A stretch of DNA of 64,000 nucleotides from Sneathiella aquimaris (GTDB lineage Bacteria > Pseudomonadota > Alphaproteobacteria > Sneathiellales > Sneathiellaceae), in the NCBI RefSeq assembly GCF_026409565.1, contig NZ_CP112881.1:3727501-3791500 (forward strand). The letters are read 5' to 3'. The notes beneath the pieces were generated by a model. The model saw only the letters and a program-made list of their open reading frames with translations, did no database searches and was not told the origin of the DNA. A program made the translations under genes and the position numbers. Below are positions 43,943-52,782 of the stretch, one piece after another; position 1 is the stretch's first letter, and each line of letters begins with the position of its first letter.

Positions 43943-45304
43943 GTGACCAAAAAACTTTATATCTCAACATACGGCTGCCAGATGAACGTATACGATTCTG
44001 CACGTATGGCCGACATTCTTTCCCCTTTGGGATATTCTCTGACAAACCAGCCGAACGGCGCCGATATGGCAATTTTGAATACGTGCCATATTCGGGAAAA
44101 GGCTTCTGAAAAAACTTTTTCAGAGCTGGGCCGATTGCGCAATATGCGCAAAGCCAAGGAAGAGAAGGATCAGGGCGGCATGATCATCGCCGTCGCCGGT
44201 TGCGTTGCGCAAGCTGAAGGCGCCGAAATCATGAAACGCGCACCTTATGTCGATATGGTCTTTGGCCCTCAATCCTATCACAAGCTGCCGGAAATGATGG
44301 CCGAAGCGACCCGCGGCGCCGGTCAGATTCTGGATACGGACTTCCCGATCGAACCTAAGTTTGACTATCTGCCCGACGAAGCCATTGACACAAATCTTAG
44401 TGCCTTTCTCACGGTTCAGGAAGGCTGCGATAAATTCTGTGCCTTCTGTGTCGTCCCCTATACGCGTGGCGCTGAATTCTCGCGTCCGGTCGCCAGTATC
44501 GTTGCAGAAGCGAAACGAATGATTGCCGGAGGTACCCGGGAAATCACACTGCTGGGACAGAATGTAAACGCCTATCATGGCGAAGGCCCGAACGGTCGCG
44601 CCTATTCTCTGGCTGAACTTATTGAGGAACTGGCCGAAATCGATGGGTTGCAACGCCTCCGTTATACGACGTCCCACCCACTGGAAATGACGGAAGACCT
44701 GTGCAAAACCCACCGGGATGTTGACATCCTGATGCCGTATCTTCATTTGCCTGTTCAAGCAGGAGCAGACCGGATTCTGGAAGCAATGAACCGCCGGCAT
44801 ACCGGCGCTCAATACAGAACCATTATCGAAAAGCTGCGGAATTATCGTCCTGATCTTGCCCTGTCCGGGGATTTTATTGTCGGTTTTCCTGGTGAAACCG
44901 ACGCTGAATTCGAAGACACCATGCAATTGGTGCGGGATGTAAATTACGCGCAAGCCTACAGTTTCAAATACAGCCCCCGGCCCGGAACTCCGGCTGCGGC
45001 CCTTGAGGGACAGATGATACCCGAAGAGGTAAAATCTGAACGCCTGGCGCGCCTTCAGGCTTTGTTAAACGAACAACAGCTTTCCTTCAACCGCACGTTT
45101 GAAGGAAAAGAAATCGACGTTTTATTGGAACGTGAAGGCAAAAAAGAAGGGCAGCTTATTGGAAGAAGCCCGTATATGCAGTCAGTGTTTGTCCAATCCC
45201 CTCCCCATCGGATCGGACGTATTGCAACGGTTGTTGTCGAAGAAGGCAATGCCAACTCCCTTCGGGGCAAACTCAAAACCGGATCAACGGCAAGCGCCGC
45301 GTAA
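43943..45304 (+). CDS. miaB: tRNA-2-methylthio-N6-dimethylallyladenosine synthase MiaB
   Basis: A 453-residue radical-SAM methylthiotransferase starting with GTG at 43943 behind CGAGGA. The N-terminal UPF0004 domain supplies Cys12, Cys48 and Cys87 for the auxiliary [4Fe-4S] cluster. The radical-SAM motif CDKFCAFC gives Cys162, Cys166 and Cys169. The C-terminal TRAM domain spans about 375-445. It methylthiolates i6A37 of tRNAs. It begins the phoH-ybeY-corC-lnt run. Confidence 0.96.
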   Translation: MTKKLYISTYGCQMNVYDSARMADILSPLGYSLTNQPNGADMAILNTCHIREKASEKTFSELGRLRNMRKAKEEKDQGGMIIAVAGCVAQAEGAEIMKRAPYVDMVFGPQSYHKLPEMMAEATRGAGQILDTDFPIEPKFDYLPDEAIDTNLSAFLTVQEGCDKFCAFCVVPYTRGAEFSRPVASIVAEAKRMIAGGTREITLLGQNVNAYHGEGPNGRAYSLAELIEELAEIDGLQRLRYTTSHPLEMTEDLCKTHRDVDILMPYLHLPVQAGADRILEAMNRRHTGAQYRTIIEKLRNYRPDLALSGDFIVGFPGETDAEFEDTMQLVRDVNYAQAYSFKYSPRPGTPAAALEGQMIPEEVKSERLARLQALLNEQQLSFNRTFEGKEIDVLLEREGKKEGQLIGRSPYMQSVFVQSPPHRIGRIATVVVEEGNANSLRGKLKTGSTASAA

Positions 45305-45324
45305 TTCGGGCATCAGGAGAGAAA

Positions 45325-46365
45325 GTGCCACAACAACCCTCGGACGCGACAACAAAAACCAATAAAAAGTCTGCCAATGACAAGGTGACGATCATCGAGT
45401 TTGATGACAACCACCTCGTCGCTCAATTGGTTGGAGAGCATGATCGTTATTTGGCTCGCATTGAACAGGAAATGGATGTTTCTGTGGCACCGCGCGGCAA
45501 TAAAATGGCGATTTCAGGCCCCAAAGAAAGCCGGACCATTACCAAAAAAGTTCTACAGGACTTGTATGCCCGGCTTGAAAAAGATCTGGAAGTAACGGAA
45601 GGCGAAGTGGATGCGGCCATTCGAATGGCCCGTGACCTTCCCGCGTCAGATGGAAGCCGGGGCTCTGTCGCCTCAACCGGGGCAATGATTGTCACAAAAC
45701 GCAGGCGGATTACACCACGTTCGACCAATCAGTCTTATTATGTCAGTTCCCTGCGCAAGCACGAACTGGTCTTTGGTTTGGGTCCCGCTGGCACAGGCAA
45801 AACATATCTGGCGGTCGCCAATGCGGTCGCCATGCTGATCGAAAATCAGGTAGACCGGATTATTCTGGCGCGCCCGGCTGTGGAAGCCGGTGAAAAACTC
45901 GGATTTTTGCCCGGCGATATGCGCGATAAGATTGATCCCTACCTGCGCCCGCTATATGACGCTCTCTATGACATGCTGCCCGCCGAAGAAGTAGTCAAGC
46001 GGCTGGAAAATGGCGAAATTGAAGTAGCAGCGCTGGCGTTCATGCGCGGCCGAACCCTGTCAAACGCCGCCATCATTCTGGACGAAGCCCAGAATACCAC
46101 ACCCGTACAGATGAAAATGCTGCTGACCCGGATGGGTGAAAATTCGCGCATGGCCGTGACCGGTGACCTGTCGCAGGTTGACCTGCCCCTTGGTGTGCGT
46201 TCCGGATTACAGGAAGCGGTGAAAATTCTGGATGGGGTCAAAGGCGTTGATTTCATTAATTTTGGCGAATCTGATGTGGTCCGGCACCCACTGGTCACCC
46301 GGATTGTGCGGGCCTATGGCGAGCATGAACGTGAGAAAAAATTGAATTTGAAACGGCCTGATTGA
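45325..46365 (+). CDS. phoH: PhoH-like ATPase
   Basis: A 346-residue PhoH protein with Walker A GPAGTGKT at 153-160, the conserved MLTRMGENSRMAVTGDLSQVDLP, and LARPAVEAGEKLGFLPGD. The N-terminal part contains a PhoH-associated KH-like region. GTG start at 45325 after AGGAGA. PhoH proteins are ATPases with likely RNA-related roles and pair genetically with YbeY, encoded immediately downstream. Confidence 0.95.
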   Translation: MPQQPSDATTKTNKKSANDKVTIIEFDDNHLVAQLVGEHDRYLARIEQEMDVSVAPRGNKMAISGPKESRTITKKVLQDLYARLEKDLEVTEGEVDAAIRMARDLPASDGSRGSVASTGAMIVTKRRRITPRSTNQSYYVSSLRKHELVFGLGPAGTGKTYLAVANAVAMLIENQVDRIILARPAVEAGEKLGFLPGDMRDKIDPYLRPLYDALYDMLPAEEVVKRLENGEIEVAALAFMRGRTLSNAAIILDEAQNTTPVQMKMLLTRMGENSRMAVTGDLSQVDLPLGVRSGLQEAVKILDGVKGVDFINFGESDVVRHPLVTRIVRAYGEHEREKKLNLKRPD

Positions 46366-46372
46366 GACACAC

Positions 46373-46975
46373 GTGACACATATTGAACAAGCAGAGGCAG
46401 CATTGGCCGACATGGGCTTTGCCTGTGAAAGTGCTGTTTCCATGGAAGAAGACTGTTGGGCATCGGATGCTGAACTGGTTCAGTCGCGAACCCGTCTGTG
46501 TTGCGTGCAGTCGCTCCTTCATATTGTGCCCGGACTGGATCTGGATCTGGATGACTTCTCACCCTGTATAGAAATCAGTTTTCGCTATACCAGTGACGCA
46601 GAAATTCAGATTTTAAATCGGGATTTCCGGGGCAAGGACGCGCCAACAAATGTTCTGTCTTTCCCCGATACTACCTTGACACAGGATAACCTGCTTTCAG
46701 CCGCCCGATTTTCCGAACCGCTTATTCTGGGCGATATTGTTCTTGCAGAAGAAACCATCCGTCAGGAAGCGATAGATCAGAAAAAAACACTGGATCAACA
46801 TCTTAGTCATTTGATTACACATGGTATGCTACACTTGCTGGGTTATGATCATGAAGAGGATGACGAAGCCGATGTTATGGAACAGCTGGAAATTGAAATC
46901 CTGCAAAAAATGAATATCGACAATCCTTATAAACCAAACGATACTTTCAGGATGGAGACACCTGAACAGAAATGA
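46373..46975 (+). CDS. ybeY: endoribonuclease YbeY
   Basis: A 200-residue YbeY. The zinc motif HGMLHLLGYDHEED gives His150, His154 and His160, and RDFRGKDAPTNVLSFP is the usual central signature. YbeY acts in 16S rRNA 3'-end maturation and ribosome quality control. With the GTG start at 46373 the protein carries a longer N-terminus (about 50 residues before the conserved core) than the common 150-170-residue forms, so a later start cannot be excluded. It overlaps corC by four bases. Confidence 0.94.
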   Translation: MTHIEQAEAALADMGFACESAVSMEEDCWASDAELVQSRTRLCCVQSLLHIVPGLDLDLDDFSPCIEISFRYTSDAEIQILNRDFRGKDAPTNVLSFPDTTLTQDNLLSAARFSEPLILGDIVLAEETIRQEAIDQKKTLDQHLSHLITHGMLHLLGYDHEEDDEADVMEQLEIEILQKMNIDNPYKPNDTFRMETPEQK

Positions 46976-47889
46976 ATACACAACAAACTGACGCCCCTGT
47001 CCCTGAACAGATTGAAGACGAGACCCTCCCTGAAAAACAAGGGTTCTTTTCCAGGTTATTCAACATTTTCCGTCTGTCCCCCCAAACAGATGGAAGTGTC
47101 AGATCCACACTTGAAGAACTCATAGAAGAACATAACGATCCCGAGCAGGCGATAAACGCGACTGAAAAAGCCATGCTGACAAATATTCTGTCAATCGGGG
47201 CACTGAATGTCAGCGATGTCATGATCCCACGGGCCGATATTGAAGCGATCGACAATAGCCTTTCCCTTGAACAGGTTGTTGCCCGGTTTAGTGATACCAG
47301 CCATTCCCGCTTGCCCGTTTATAAAGAAAACCTGGATAATGTTGTGGGCATGTTCCACATCAAAGACCTGATCAATTTCTGGGGCCAAACCGAACATACC
47401 AACTGGCAAAATTTTACCCGAGAAATCCTTTTTGTCCCGCCGTCCATGACGGTTCAGGACCTTTTGCTCAAAATGCGTGCCACGCATATCCACATGGCCA
47501 ATGTTGTGGATGAATATGGCGGTATTGACGGGCTTGTCACCATTGAAGACCTGGTGGAAGAAATCGTCGGCGATATTGAAGACGAACATGATGAACAGGA
47601 AGGCCCGCTAATCTTTGTCTCCGGAAATGGCACCATCGAAGCGGATGCCCGGGCGGCAATAACAGAACTGGAAGATCTTTTGGGTCTGGATCTGCTGCCA
47701 GAAGAAGAAGACGAGGATGTCGATACGGTCGGCGGACTGGTCTTCCAGCTTGCCGGACATATCCCAACCCGCGGCGAAATAATCCCCCACATCAGTGGCC
47801 TTAATTTTGAAATCATTGACGCAGACCCGCGAAAAGTGAAACGAATTCGGGTTCGCCGAGACCCTGAGAGCCTTCAGGAAGACGAATGA
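46972..47889 (+). CDS. corC: CorC/HlyC-family protein with CBS pair
   Basis: A 305-residue protein of the hemolysin-C/CorC type. Two CBS motifs (about 80-200) contain [20 protein letters not shown] and [35 protein letters not shown]-terminal CorC_HlyC domain (about 215-300, [24 protein letters not shown]) follows. It is linked to magnesium/cobalt export or homeostasis, usually regulating a membrane partner. ATGA overlaps couple it to ybeY before and lnt after. Confidence 0.92.
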   Translation: MNTQQTDAPVPEQIEDETLPEKQGFFSRLFNIFRLSPQTDGSVRSTLEELIEEHNDPEQAINATEKAMLTNILSIGALNVSDVMIPRADIEAIDNSLSLEQVVARFSDTSHSRLPVYKENLDNVVGMFHIKDLINFWGQTEHTNWQNFTREILFVPPSMTVQDLLLKMRATHIHMANVVDEYGGIDGLVTIEDLVEEIVGDIEDEHDEQEGPLIFVSGNGTIEADARAAITELEDLLGLDLLPEEEDEDVDTVGGLVFQLAGHIPTRGEIIPHISGLNFEIIDADPRKVKRIRVRRDPESLQEDE

Positions 47890-49445
47890 CCAACCTGCTT
47901 TCGCGATTTGAAAAATTAGCCTTTTGGAAAATCGCCGCTCTCTCTTTCTTACTGGGACTGTTATTTGCAACGACGTTCGCGCCGCTGCATCTTGTTTTTC
48001 TGCTACCGGTCTGCTTTTCAGCAATTCTTTTCTTTCTGGGATTTGCGCGAACAAAAAAACAGGCGTTTTTTGTTGGTTGGTGGTTTGGCTGGGGTCAATT
48101 TATTGCAGGTTTCTATTGGATCGGCGTTGCGTTCACAATCGATGCAAACGCCCATGCGGCCTTAATTCCGTTGCCAGTCTTGGCTCTCCCCGCCTTTTTA
48201 GCCGTCTTTCCGGGTCTGGCGACCCTTGGCACCTATTTACTAAAATGGCGAACCGGCCCCAAAATCCTCGCCTTCAGCAGCCTTTGGATATTGAGTGAAT
48301 ATGTCCGTGGAACAATTTTCACTGGATTTCCCTGGAACCTGACAGGGTATAGCTGGGGCAATATTCTACCGATGCTGCAATGGTCAGCCTATATCGGTAT
48401 CTTTGGGCTTGGCCTCCTGACCGTTTTAATCAGCAGCATTCCTGTTGTGCTGACAGATCGCGACCTGCCACAAAAATCCAAAAACCGGGCCATGCTTTTC
48501 ATGTCGGGGCTGCTCGGGATCATGATCCTGACTGGATATTGGCGTCTTGGCGCGGAAACTCCGGCGCCTTTGACCAATAGCGCCTTTCGGATTGTTCAGC
48601 CTAATATCCGGCAGGCAGACAAATGGGTGCCAAAACTGAAAGGCGGACACGTCAAGAAGCTGGCGGATCTGAGTAAACTGCCTGCAAAAGGACAGATTCG
48701 GCACTTGATTTGGCCGGAAACTGCCGTTCCGTTTTTTCTGACAACCGATCAACCTATCCAATCCTATCTGGACCGGGTTATCCCCGAAGGAGGGTCTTTA
48801 ACAACCGGGGCACCGCGGAAGGATCCTGAAAAAAGACAATATTGGAATAGCGTACAGGTTCTACAACCGGGTCAGGGCGTAACCGGGATCTATGACAAGC
48901 AGCATCTGGTCCCTTACGGCGAATATCTTCCCTTTCGGACATTGCTGATCGAAAGCGGACTTTCGCGCGTTATTCCTGTCCTTGATACGATGTCAGACTT
49001 TTCCGCCGGCGCATCAGGATCCCAGACCGTCACCCTGCCCGGACTTCCCCCTGCACGGGTTTTGATCTGTTATGAAGTGGCGTTCCCCTGGGAGGTATCC
49101 GGGGCAGACGACTTTTCCTGGATTTTAAATGCGACCAATGATGGCTGGTTTGGAGACACATCCGGTCCGTATCAACATTTGATTATGACCAAAACCAGGG
49201 CCATTGAACAGGGCATGTCCGTTATTCGCGCGGCGAATACGGGTATTTCTGCGGTTATTGACGGATACGGGCGGGTTCTGCAAAGCCTGCCTTTGAATGA
49301 ACCGGGCTTTCTGGATGGCAACATACCGGCACCGCTGGCCAGTATTCCCCTTTATAAACGTGCCGGGGAAATCCTGCCGGCCTCCTTGTTATGCTTGTTT
49401 CTGATCGTTGGATTATTCTGGCAAAGACGCCTGTCATCAGAATAA
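47886..49445 (+). CDS. lnt: apolipoprotein N-acyltransferase
   Basis: A 519-residue inner-membrane enzyme: several N-terminal spans, then a nitrilase-like domain from about 235. The catalytic triad is visible as Glu278 (WPETAVPF), Lys338 (YDKQHLVPYGEYLPF) and Cys395 (LICYEVAFPW). It adds the third acyl chain to lipoproteins, completing maturation for outer-membrane sorting. It is the last of the overlapping set ybeY-corC-lnt and is followed by a 214-base gap in which I see no RNA gene. Confidence 0.96.
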   Translation: MTNLLSRFEKLAFWKIAALSFLLGLLFATTFAPLHLVFLLPVCFSAILFFLGFARTKKQAFFVGWWFGWGQFIAGFYWIGVAFTIDANAHAALIPLPVLALPAFLAVFPGLATLGTYLLKWRTGPKILAFSSLWILSEYVRGTIFTGFPWNLTGYSWGNILPMLQWSAYIGIFGLGLLTVLISSIPVVLTDRDLPQKSKNRAMLFMSGLLGIMILTGYWRLGAETPAPLTNSAFRIVQPNIRQADKWVPKLKGGHVKKLADLSKLPAKGQIRHLIWPETAVPFFLTTDQPIQSYLDRVIPEGGSLTTGAPRKDPEKRQYWNSVQVLQPGQGVTGIYDKQHLVPYGEYLPFRTLLIESGLSRVIPVLDTMSDFSAGASGSQTVTLPGLPPARVLICYEVAFPWEVSGADDFSWILNATNDGWFGDTSGPYQHLIMTKTRAIEQGMSVIRAANTGISAVIDGYGRVLQSLPLNEPGFLDGNIPAPLASIPLYKRAGEILPASLLCLFLIVGLFWQRRLSSE

Positions 49446-49659
49446 ACAACCCGTCCGTAAGGGCCGTGAAATGCACGAAAGAAGCGTACTTTCAGTCGGG
49501 GAAACAAGCGATACAGGCGACCGAAAACCAAATATTCAGTATATTTTTACACCGATATAGTGTATTCCATCCTTCTTATCAGGTGTTCTTCTGTCGGTGC
49601 CGGAAAAATGCTGAAATGTGTTTGACGATATAAACCCATCCAAATTTAGGGGAATATAC

Positions 49660-50070
49660 ATGCCACATCATCCAGTGGACGTACATGTTGGAAGTCGCGT
49701 TAGACTGCGCAGAACCCTTTTGGGGATCAGTCAGGAAAAACTGGGCCGTGAATTGGGCCTCACTTTTCAGCAGATACAAAAATACGAAAAAGGCGCGAAC
49801 CGGATCGGATCCAGTCGCCTGTATGAAATCAGTCAGATTCTGGATGCCCCCCCTGCTTTCTTCTTTGACGATATGCCGCAGGAAAATGCGTCGTCATTTT
49901 CCACCCTGCAGGAGGAAGAAACCGCCTTCGAACACCAGCATCTGTCAAAACGTGAAACCCTTGAACTGGTGCGTGCCTATTATAAAATACCGGATGAAGA
50001 CGTTCGAAAACGGGTATTCGATCTTATTAAAGCTGTGGGCGGTCAGAATATCGATTTGGATGATCTGTAG
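49660..50070 (+). CDS. XRE-family helix-turn-helix regulator upstream of metK
   Basis: A 136-residue regulator. The start at 49660 (MPHHPVDVHVGSRVRLRRTLL) follows AGGGGA; an ATG 14 codons earlier lacks such a site. The HTH (about 9-66) reads LLGISQEKLGRELGLTFQQIQKYEKGANRIGSSRLYEISQIL. The C-terminal part is a short acidic helical tail (LELVRAYYKIPDEDVRKRVFDLIKAV). A protein of this kind sits between lnt and metK in many alphaproteobacteria. It may regulate metK or neighbouring genes; no operator is identified. Confidence 0.9.
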   Translation: MPHHPVDVHVGSRVRLRRTLLGISQEKLGRELGLTFQQIQKYEKGANRIGSSRLYEISQILDAPPAFFFDDMPQENASSFSTLQEEETAFEHQHLSKRETLELVRAYYKIPDEDVRKRVFDLIKAVGGQNIDLDDL

Positions 50071-50102
50071 CAGCGGCAACGCACATCCATGATATTCTAG
50101 GC

Positions 50103-50130
50103 TTGACCCTGACGGTAAGCACGTTACATT
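50103..50130 (+). promoter_or_regulatory. candidate promoter of metK
   Basis: TTGACC (50103-50108), a 16-base spacer and TACATT (50125-50130) lie 74 bases before the metK GTG. The remaining leader does not match any SAM riboswitch that I know by eye. Confidence 0.4.
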
Positions 50131-50203
50131 GCCGGTCATTGTGATCAATTTGCGTAGCCAGAGCGCTAGCAGCAATCCCTGATATGAAAGCCGAGGTTTA
50201 TCC

Positions 50204-51373
50204 GTGCGACAATCCAACTATCTCTTTACAAGCGAATCTGTTTCTGAAGGTCATCCAGACAAAGTCTGTGATCGTATCTCTGATACAATCGTGGACCTTT
50301 ATTTGTCTCAAGACCCTTATGCACGTGTTGCATGTGAGACCCTTACCACAACGAACCGCATCGTCCTTGCCGGCGAAGTACGCGGTCCGGACACAATCAC
50401 CAAAGACCTGATCGAAGAGGCTGCCCGTTCGGCCGTTCGGGATATTGGCTATGAGCAGGACGGTTTCCATTGGGAAAATGCTGCAGTCGATATTTTCCTG
50501 CATGAGCAATCCGTAGATATTGCCCAGGGCGTCGATGCCACTGGCAATAAGGATGAAGGTGCGGGTGATCAGGGCATCATGTTTGGCTTTGCCGTCAACG
50601 AAACAGACGTGCTGATGCCAGCCCCGATTTATTATTCACATGAAATCCTGAAATCGCTGGCGGCAGCACGCCATTCCGGACAGGAAAAAGCACTCGGCCC
50701 GGATTCGAAAAGTCAGGTCACGCTGGTATATGAAAATGGTCGGCCTGTCCGCGCGTCATCCATAGTGGTTTCCACACAGCATACAGACGATGTCGAAACA
50801 GACGAAGTCCGTGAGATTGTGCGCAAATATGTAACCGATGTCATGCCAGATGGCTGGATGTGCCCGGAAGAAGAGTTTTATGTCAACCCAACCGGTAAAT
50901 TCGTCATTGGCGGCCCGGACGGGGATGCCGGCCTGACCGGACGTAAAATCATCGTAGACACCTACGGCGGGGCAGCCCCACACGGTGGCGGCGCCTTTTC
51001 CGGCAAAGATCCGACCAAGGTGGACCGCTCAGCAGCCTATGCCTCCCGATATCTGGCAAAGAATGTTGTTGCCGCCGGGCTTGCAGATAAATGCTGCATT
51101 CAGGTTTCTTATGCCATTGGTGTTTCCAAACCATTGTCTTTGTATGTTGATCTGTATGGCACAGGTCAGGTGGACGAAAGCCGTCTCTCTGAAGTTCTGA
51201 TGGACGTAATGGATCTGAGCCCTCGCGGGATTCGGGAACATTTGAACCTGAACAAACCTGTCTATGCCAGAACAGCGGCCTATGGTCACTTTGGACGGGA
51301 CGCAGAAGACGATGGCGGTTTCTCTTGGGAGAGACTGGATCTTGTCGATAGCCTGAAATCAGCGTTCGGATAA
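50204..51373 (+). CDS. metK: S-adenosylmethionine synthetase
   Basis: A 389-residue MetK beginning with GTG at 50204 ([20 protein letters not shown]; the conserved His is in the HPDK motif). Other signatures are [36 protein letters not shown] and [20 protein letters not shown], the last holding the KDPTKVDRS catalytic loop. It makes SAM from methionine and ATP; the TrmB, MiaB and methyltransferase enzymes in this window consume it. It is followed after seven bases by trmB. Confidence 0.97.
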   Translation: MRQSNYLFTSESVSEGHPDKVCDRISDTIVDLYLSQDPYARVACETLTTTNRIVLAGEVRGPDTITKDLIEEAARSAVRDIGYEQDGFHWENAAVDIFLHEQSVDIAQGVDATGNKDEGAGDQGIMFGFAVNETDVLMPAPIYYSHEILKSLAAARHSGQEKALGPDSKSQVTLVYENGRPVRASSIVVSTQHTDDVETDEVREIVRKYVTDVMPDGWMCPEEEFYVNPTGKFVIGGPDGDAGLTGRKIIVDTYGGAAPHGGGAFSGKDPTKVDRSAAYASRYLAKNVVAAGLADKCCIQVSYAIGVSKPLSLYVDLYGTGQVDESRLSEVLMDVMDLSPRGIREHLNLNKPVYARTAAYGHFGRDAEDDGGFSWERLDLVDSLKSAFG

Positions 51374-51380
51374 TCCATTA

Positions 51381-52079
51381 ATGGCCGACGAAAGACCGGA
51401 CAGAAAGCGTATTCTGTATGGGCGGCGCAGGGGGAAAACCCTGCGCAAAGGCCAACGGCATGCCATCGATGATATCTTTCCGACCCTACAGGTTCCGCTG
51501 GAGGCGGAAACGATTGACCTGAACGCACTGTTCGGCGGCAATTTTGAAACCACCTGGCTGGAAATCGGTTTTGGCGCCGGCGAACATCTGGCGTGGCAGG
51601 CAGACCATCACCCGGATGTGGGAATTATTGGCTGCGAACCCTTCATCAATGGTGTCGCCGCCCTGATCCTCAAACTTGAGGAAAAAGGGTGTAACAATGT
51701 ACGAATTCATAACGAAGCCGCCGAATTATTAATGGAAAAGCTCCCCGAAGCGTCAATCAATAAGGGCTTTCTGTTATTCGCCGATCCATGGCCAAAATCG
51801 TCTCATCACAAGCGGCGATTCGTTTCAGAAAAGAATATCGCAGCCCTCGCGCGGGTTCTGGAAGACAATGCAGAACTGAGGATTGGTACAGATCACACCA
51901 ATTACGGAGCCTGGATTTTGTGGCATATGTTACAATCTGAGGACTTTGTCTGGATCGCTGAGTCGCCAAAAGATTGGCGCATTCGCGGCGATGACTGGCC
52001 TCAAACCCGGTATGAAGCAAAAGCGTTGCGCGAAGGACGTCAATCTGTTTACTACCGTTTCATCCGGCGGCCCCGCTAA
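51381..52079 (+). CDS. trmB: tRNA (guanine-N7-)-methyltransferase
   Basis: A 232-residue TrmB with SAM motif WLEIGFGAGEHLAWQA and the family's FADPWPKSSHHKRRFV signature. The C-terminus has AKALREGRQSVYYRFIR. It makes m7G46 in tRNA. It lies seven bases after metK and closes the transcript before the gap that leads into the rimP-nusA unit. Confidence 0.95.
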   Translation: MADERPDRKRILYGRRRGKTLRKGQRHAIDDIFPTLQVPLEAETIDLNALFGGNFETTWLEIGFGAGEHLAWQADHHPDVGIIGCEPFINGVAALILKLEEKGCNNVRIHNEAAELLMEKLPEASINKGFLLFADPWPKSSHHKRRFVSEKNIAALARVLEDNAELRIGTDHTNYGAWILWHMLQSEDFVWIAESPKDWRIRGDDWPQTRYEAKALREGRQSVYYRFIRRPR

Positions 52080-52107
52080 ATTTGATCTTCTCCAAGCAAG
52101 AAAAGGC

Positions 52108-52135
52108 TTGGCATTGGCGGCATTCGGACTATTAT
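52108..52135 (+). promoter_or_regulatory. candidate promoter of the rimP-nusA-infB operon
   Basis: TTGGCA (52108-52113), a 16-base spacer and TATTAT (52130-52135) lie just after trmB. Transcription from here would include the hairpin terminator at 52181-52211 in its leader. Confidence 0.45.
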
Positions 52136-52180
52136 ACAGGAAATTATTACTGTTCGCTCACCGTCCGGATGAGCTTCTGG

Positions 52181-52211
52181 ACAGTGGGCCGATGGTCCAC
52201 TGTTTTTGTTT
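52181..52211 (+). terminator. rho-independent terminator/attenuator before rimP
   Basis: Arms ACAGTGGGCC (52181-52190) and GGTCCACTGT (52194-52203) pair over ten positions (one G-T) around GAT, followed by TTTTGTTT. It may end the metK-trmB transcript. It could also attenuate the rimP operon, because the preceding GTCCGGA/TCTGGAC stem (52163-52169 with 52176-52182) overlaps its first arm. Confidence 0.85.
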
Positions 52212-52265
52212 ATGGGCCTTTTGCTTTTGGTTTCGTACCGGAAAAAAGGCCGGAAAGAGGATTGA

Positions 52266-52757
52266 TTGGATCCAACCGCTAAGATTGCAGAGCTGATTAC
52301 ACCGTCTTTATCAGACTTGGGGTATGAGCTTGTCAGAGTGACCTTTACAGGAGGCGATCGGCAGATTTTGCAGATCATGGCCGAACGTGAAGATGGTACA
52401 ATGACAATTGAAGGCTGCGAAGAAGTAAGCAGAACAGTTTCTGCCTTACTGGATGTGGAAGACCCAATCAGCGAAGCCTACGAACTTGAGGTTTCTTCAC
52501 CGGGTATCGATCGCCCGCTGACACGCCTTAAGGATTTTGACAGGTGGTCCGGATTCGAAGCGAAAGTGGAATTGGACGAAGCGGTAGATGGCCAGCGCAG
52601 ATACCGTGGTAAATTACTTGGTCTACAGGATGAAGAAATTGTTCTTCTGAATGACGCTGGAGAAAAAATATTGCTGCCTTTCGCTGAGTTGCGAAAAGCA
52701 AAGCTGGTATTAACAGATGAGCTGATTGCCGCTAGTCAAGACGGCAACAGGTCCTGA
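52266..52757 (+). CDS. rimP: ribosome maturation factor RimP
   Basis: A 163-residue RimP starting with the rare codon TTG at 52266, preceded by AGAGG. No ATG or GTG in frame gives a complete N-terminus. Typical parts are ELVRVTFTGGDRQILQIMAE, TIEGCEEVSRTVSALLDVEDP, YELEVSSPGIDRPLTRLKDF and the C-terminal SH3-like barrel ending KLVLTDELIAA. It helps late 30S maturation. It is the first gene of the nusA-infB transcript, 25 bases before nusA. Confidence 0.93.
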   Translation: MDPTAKIAELITPSLSDLGYELVRVTFTGGDRQILQIMAEREDGTMTIEGCEEVSRTVSALLDVEDPISEAYELEVSSPGIDRPLTRLKDFDRWSGFEAKVELDEAVDGQRRYRGKLLGLQDEEIVLLNDAGEKILLPFAELRKAKLVLTDELIAASQDGNRS

Positions 52758-52782
52758 TCAGATATTGGACGGATAGAGAGTC

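Noticed and set aside
44120-44953. 277-codon open frame on the minus strand inside miaB
   Set aside because: It lies opposite the radical-SAM core of miaB and has no recognisable motifs or ribosome-binding site.
50071-50203. SAM riboswitch in the metK leader
   Set aside because: I compared the leader by eye with SAM-II and SAM/SAH features and saw no match; a covariance-model search would decide.
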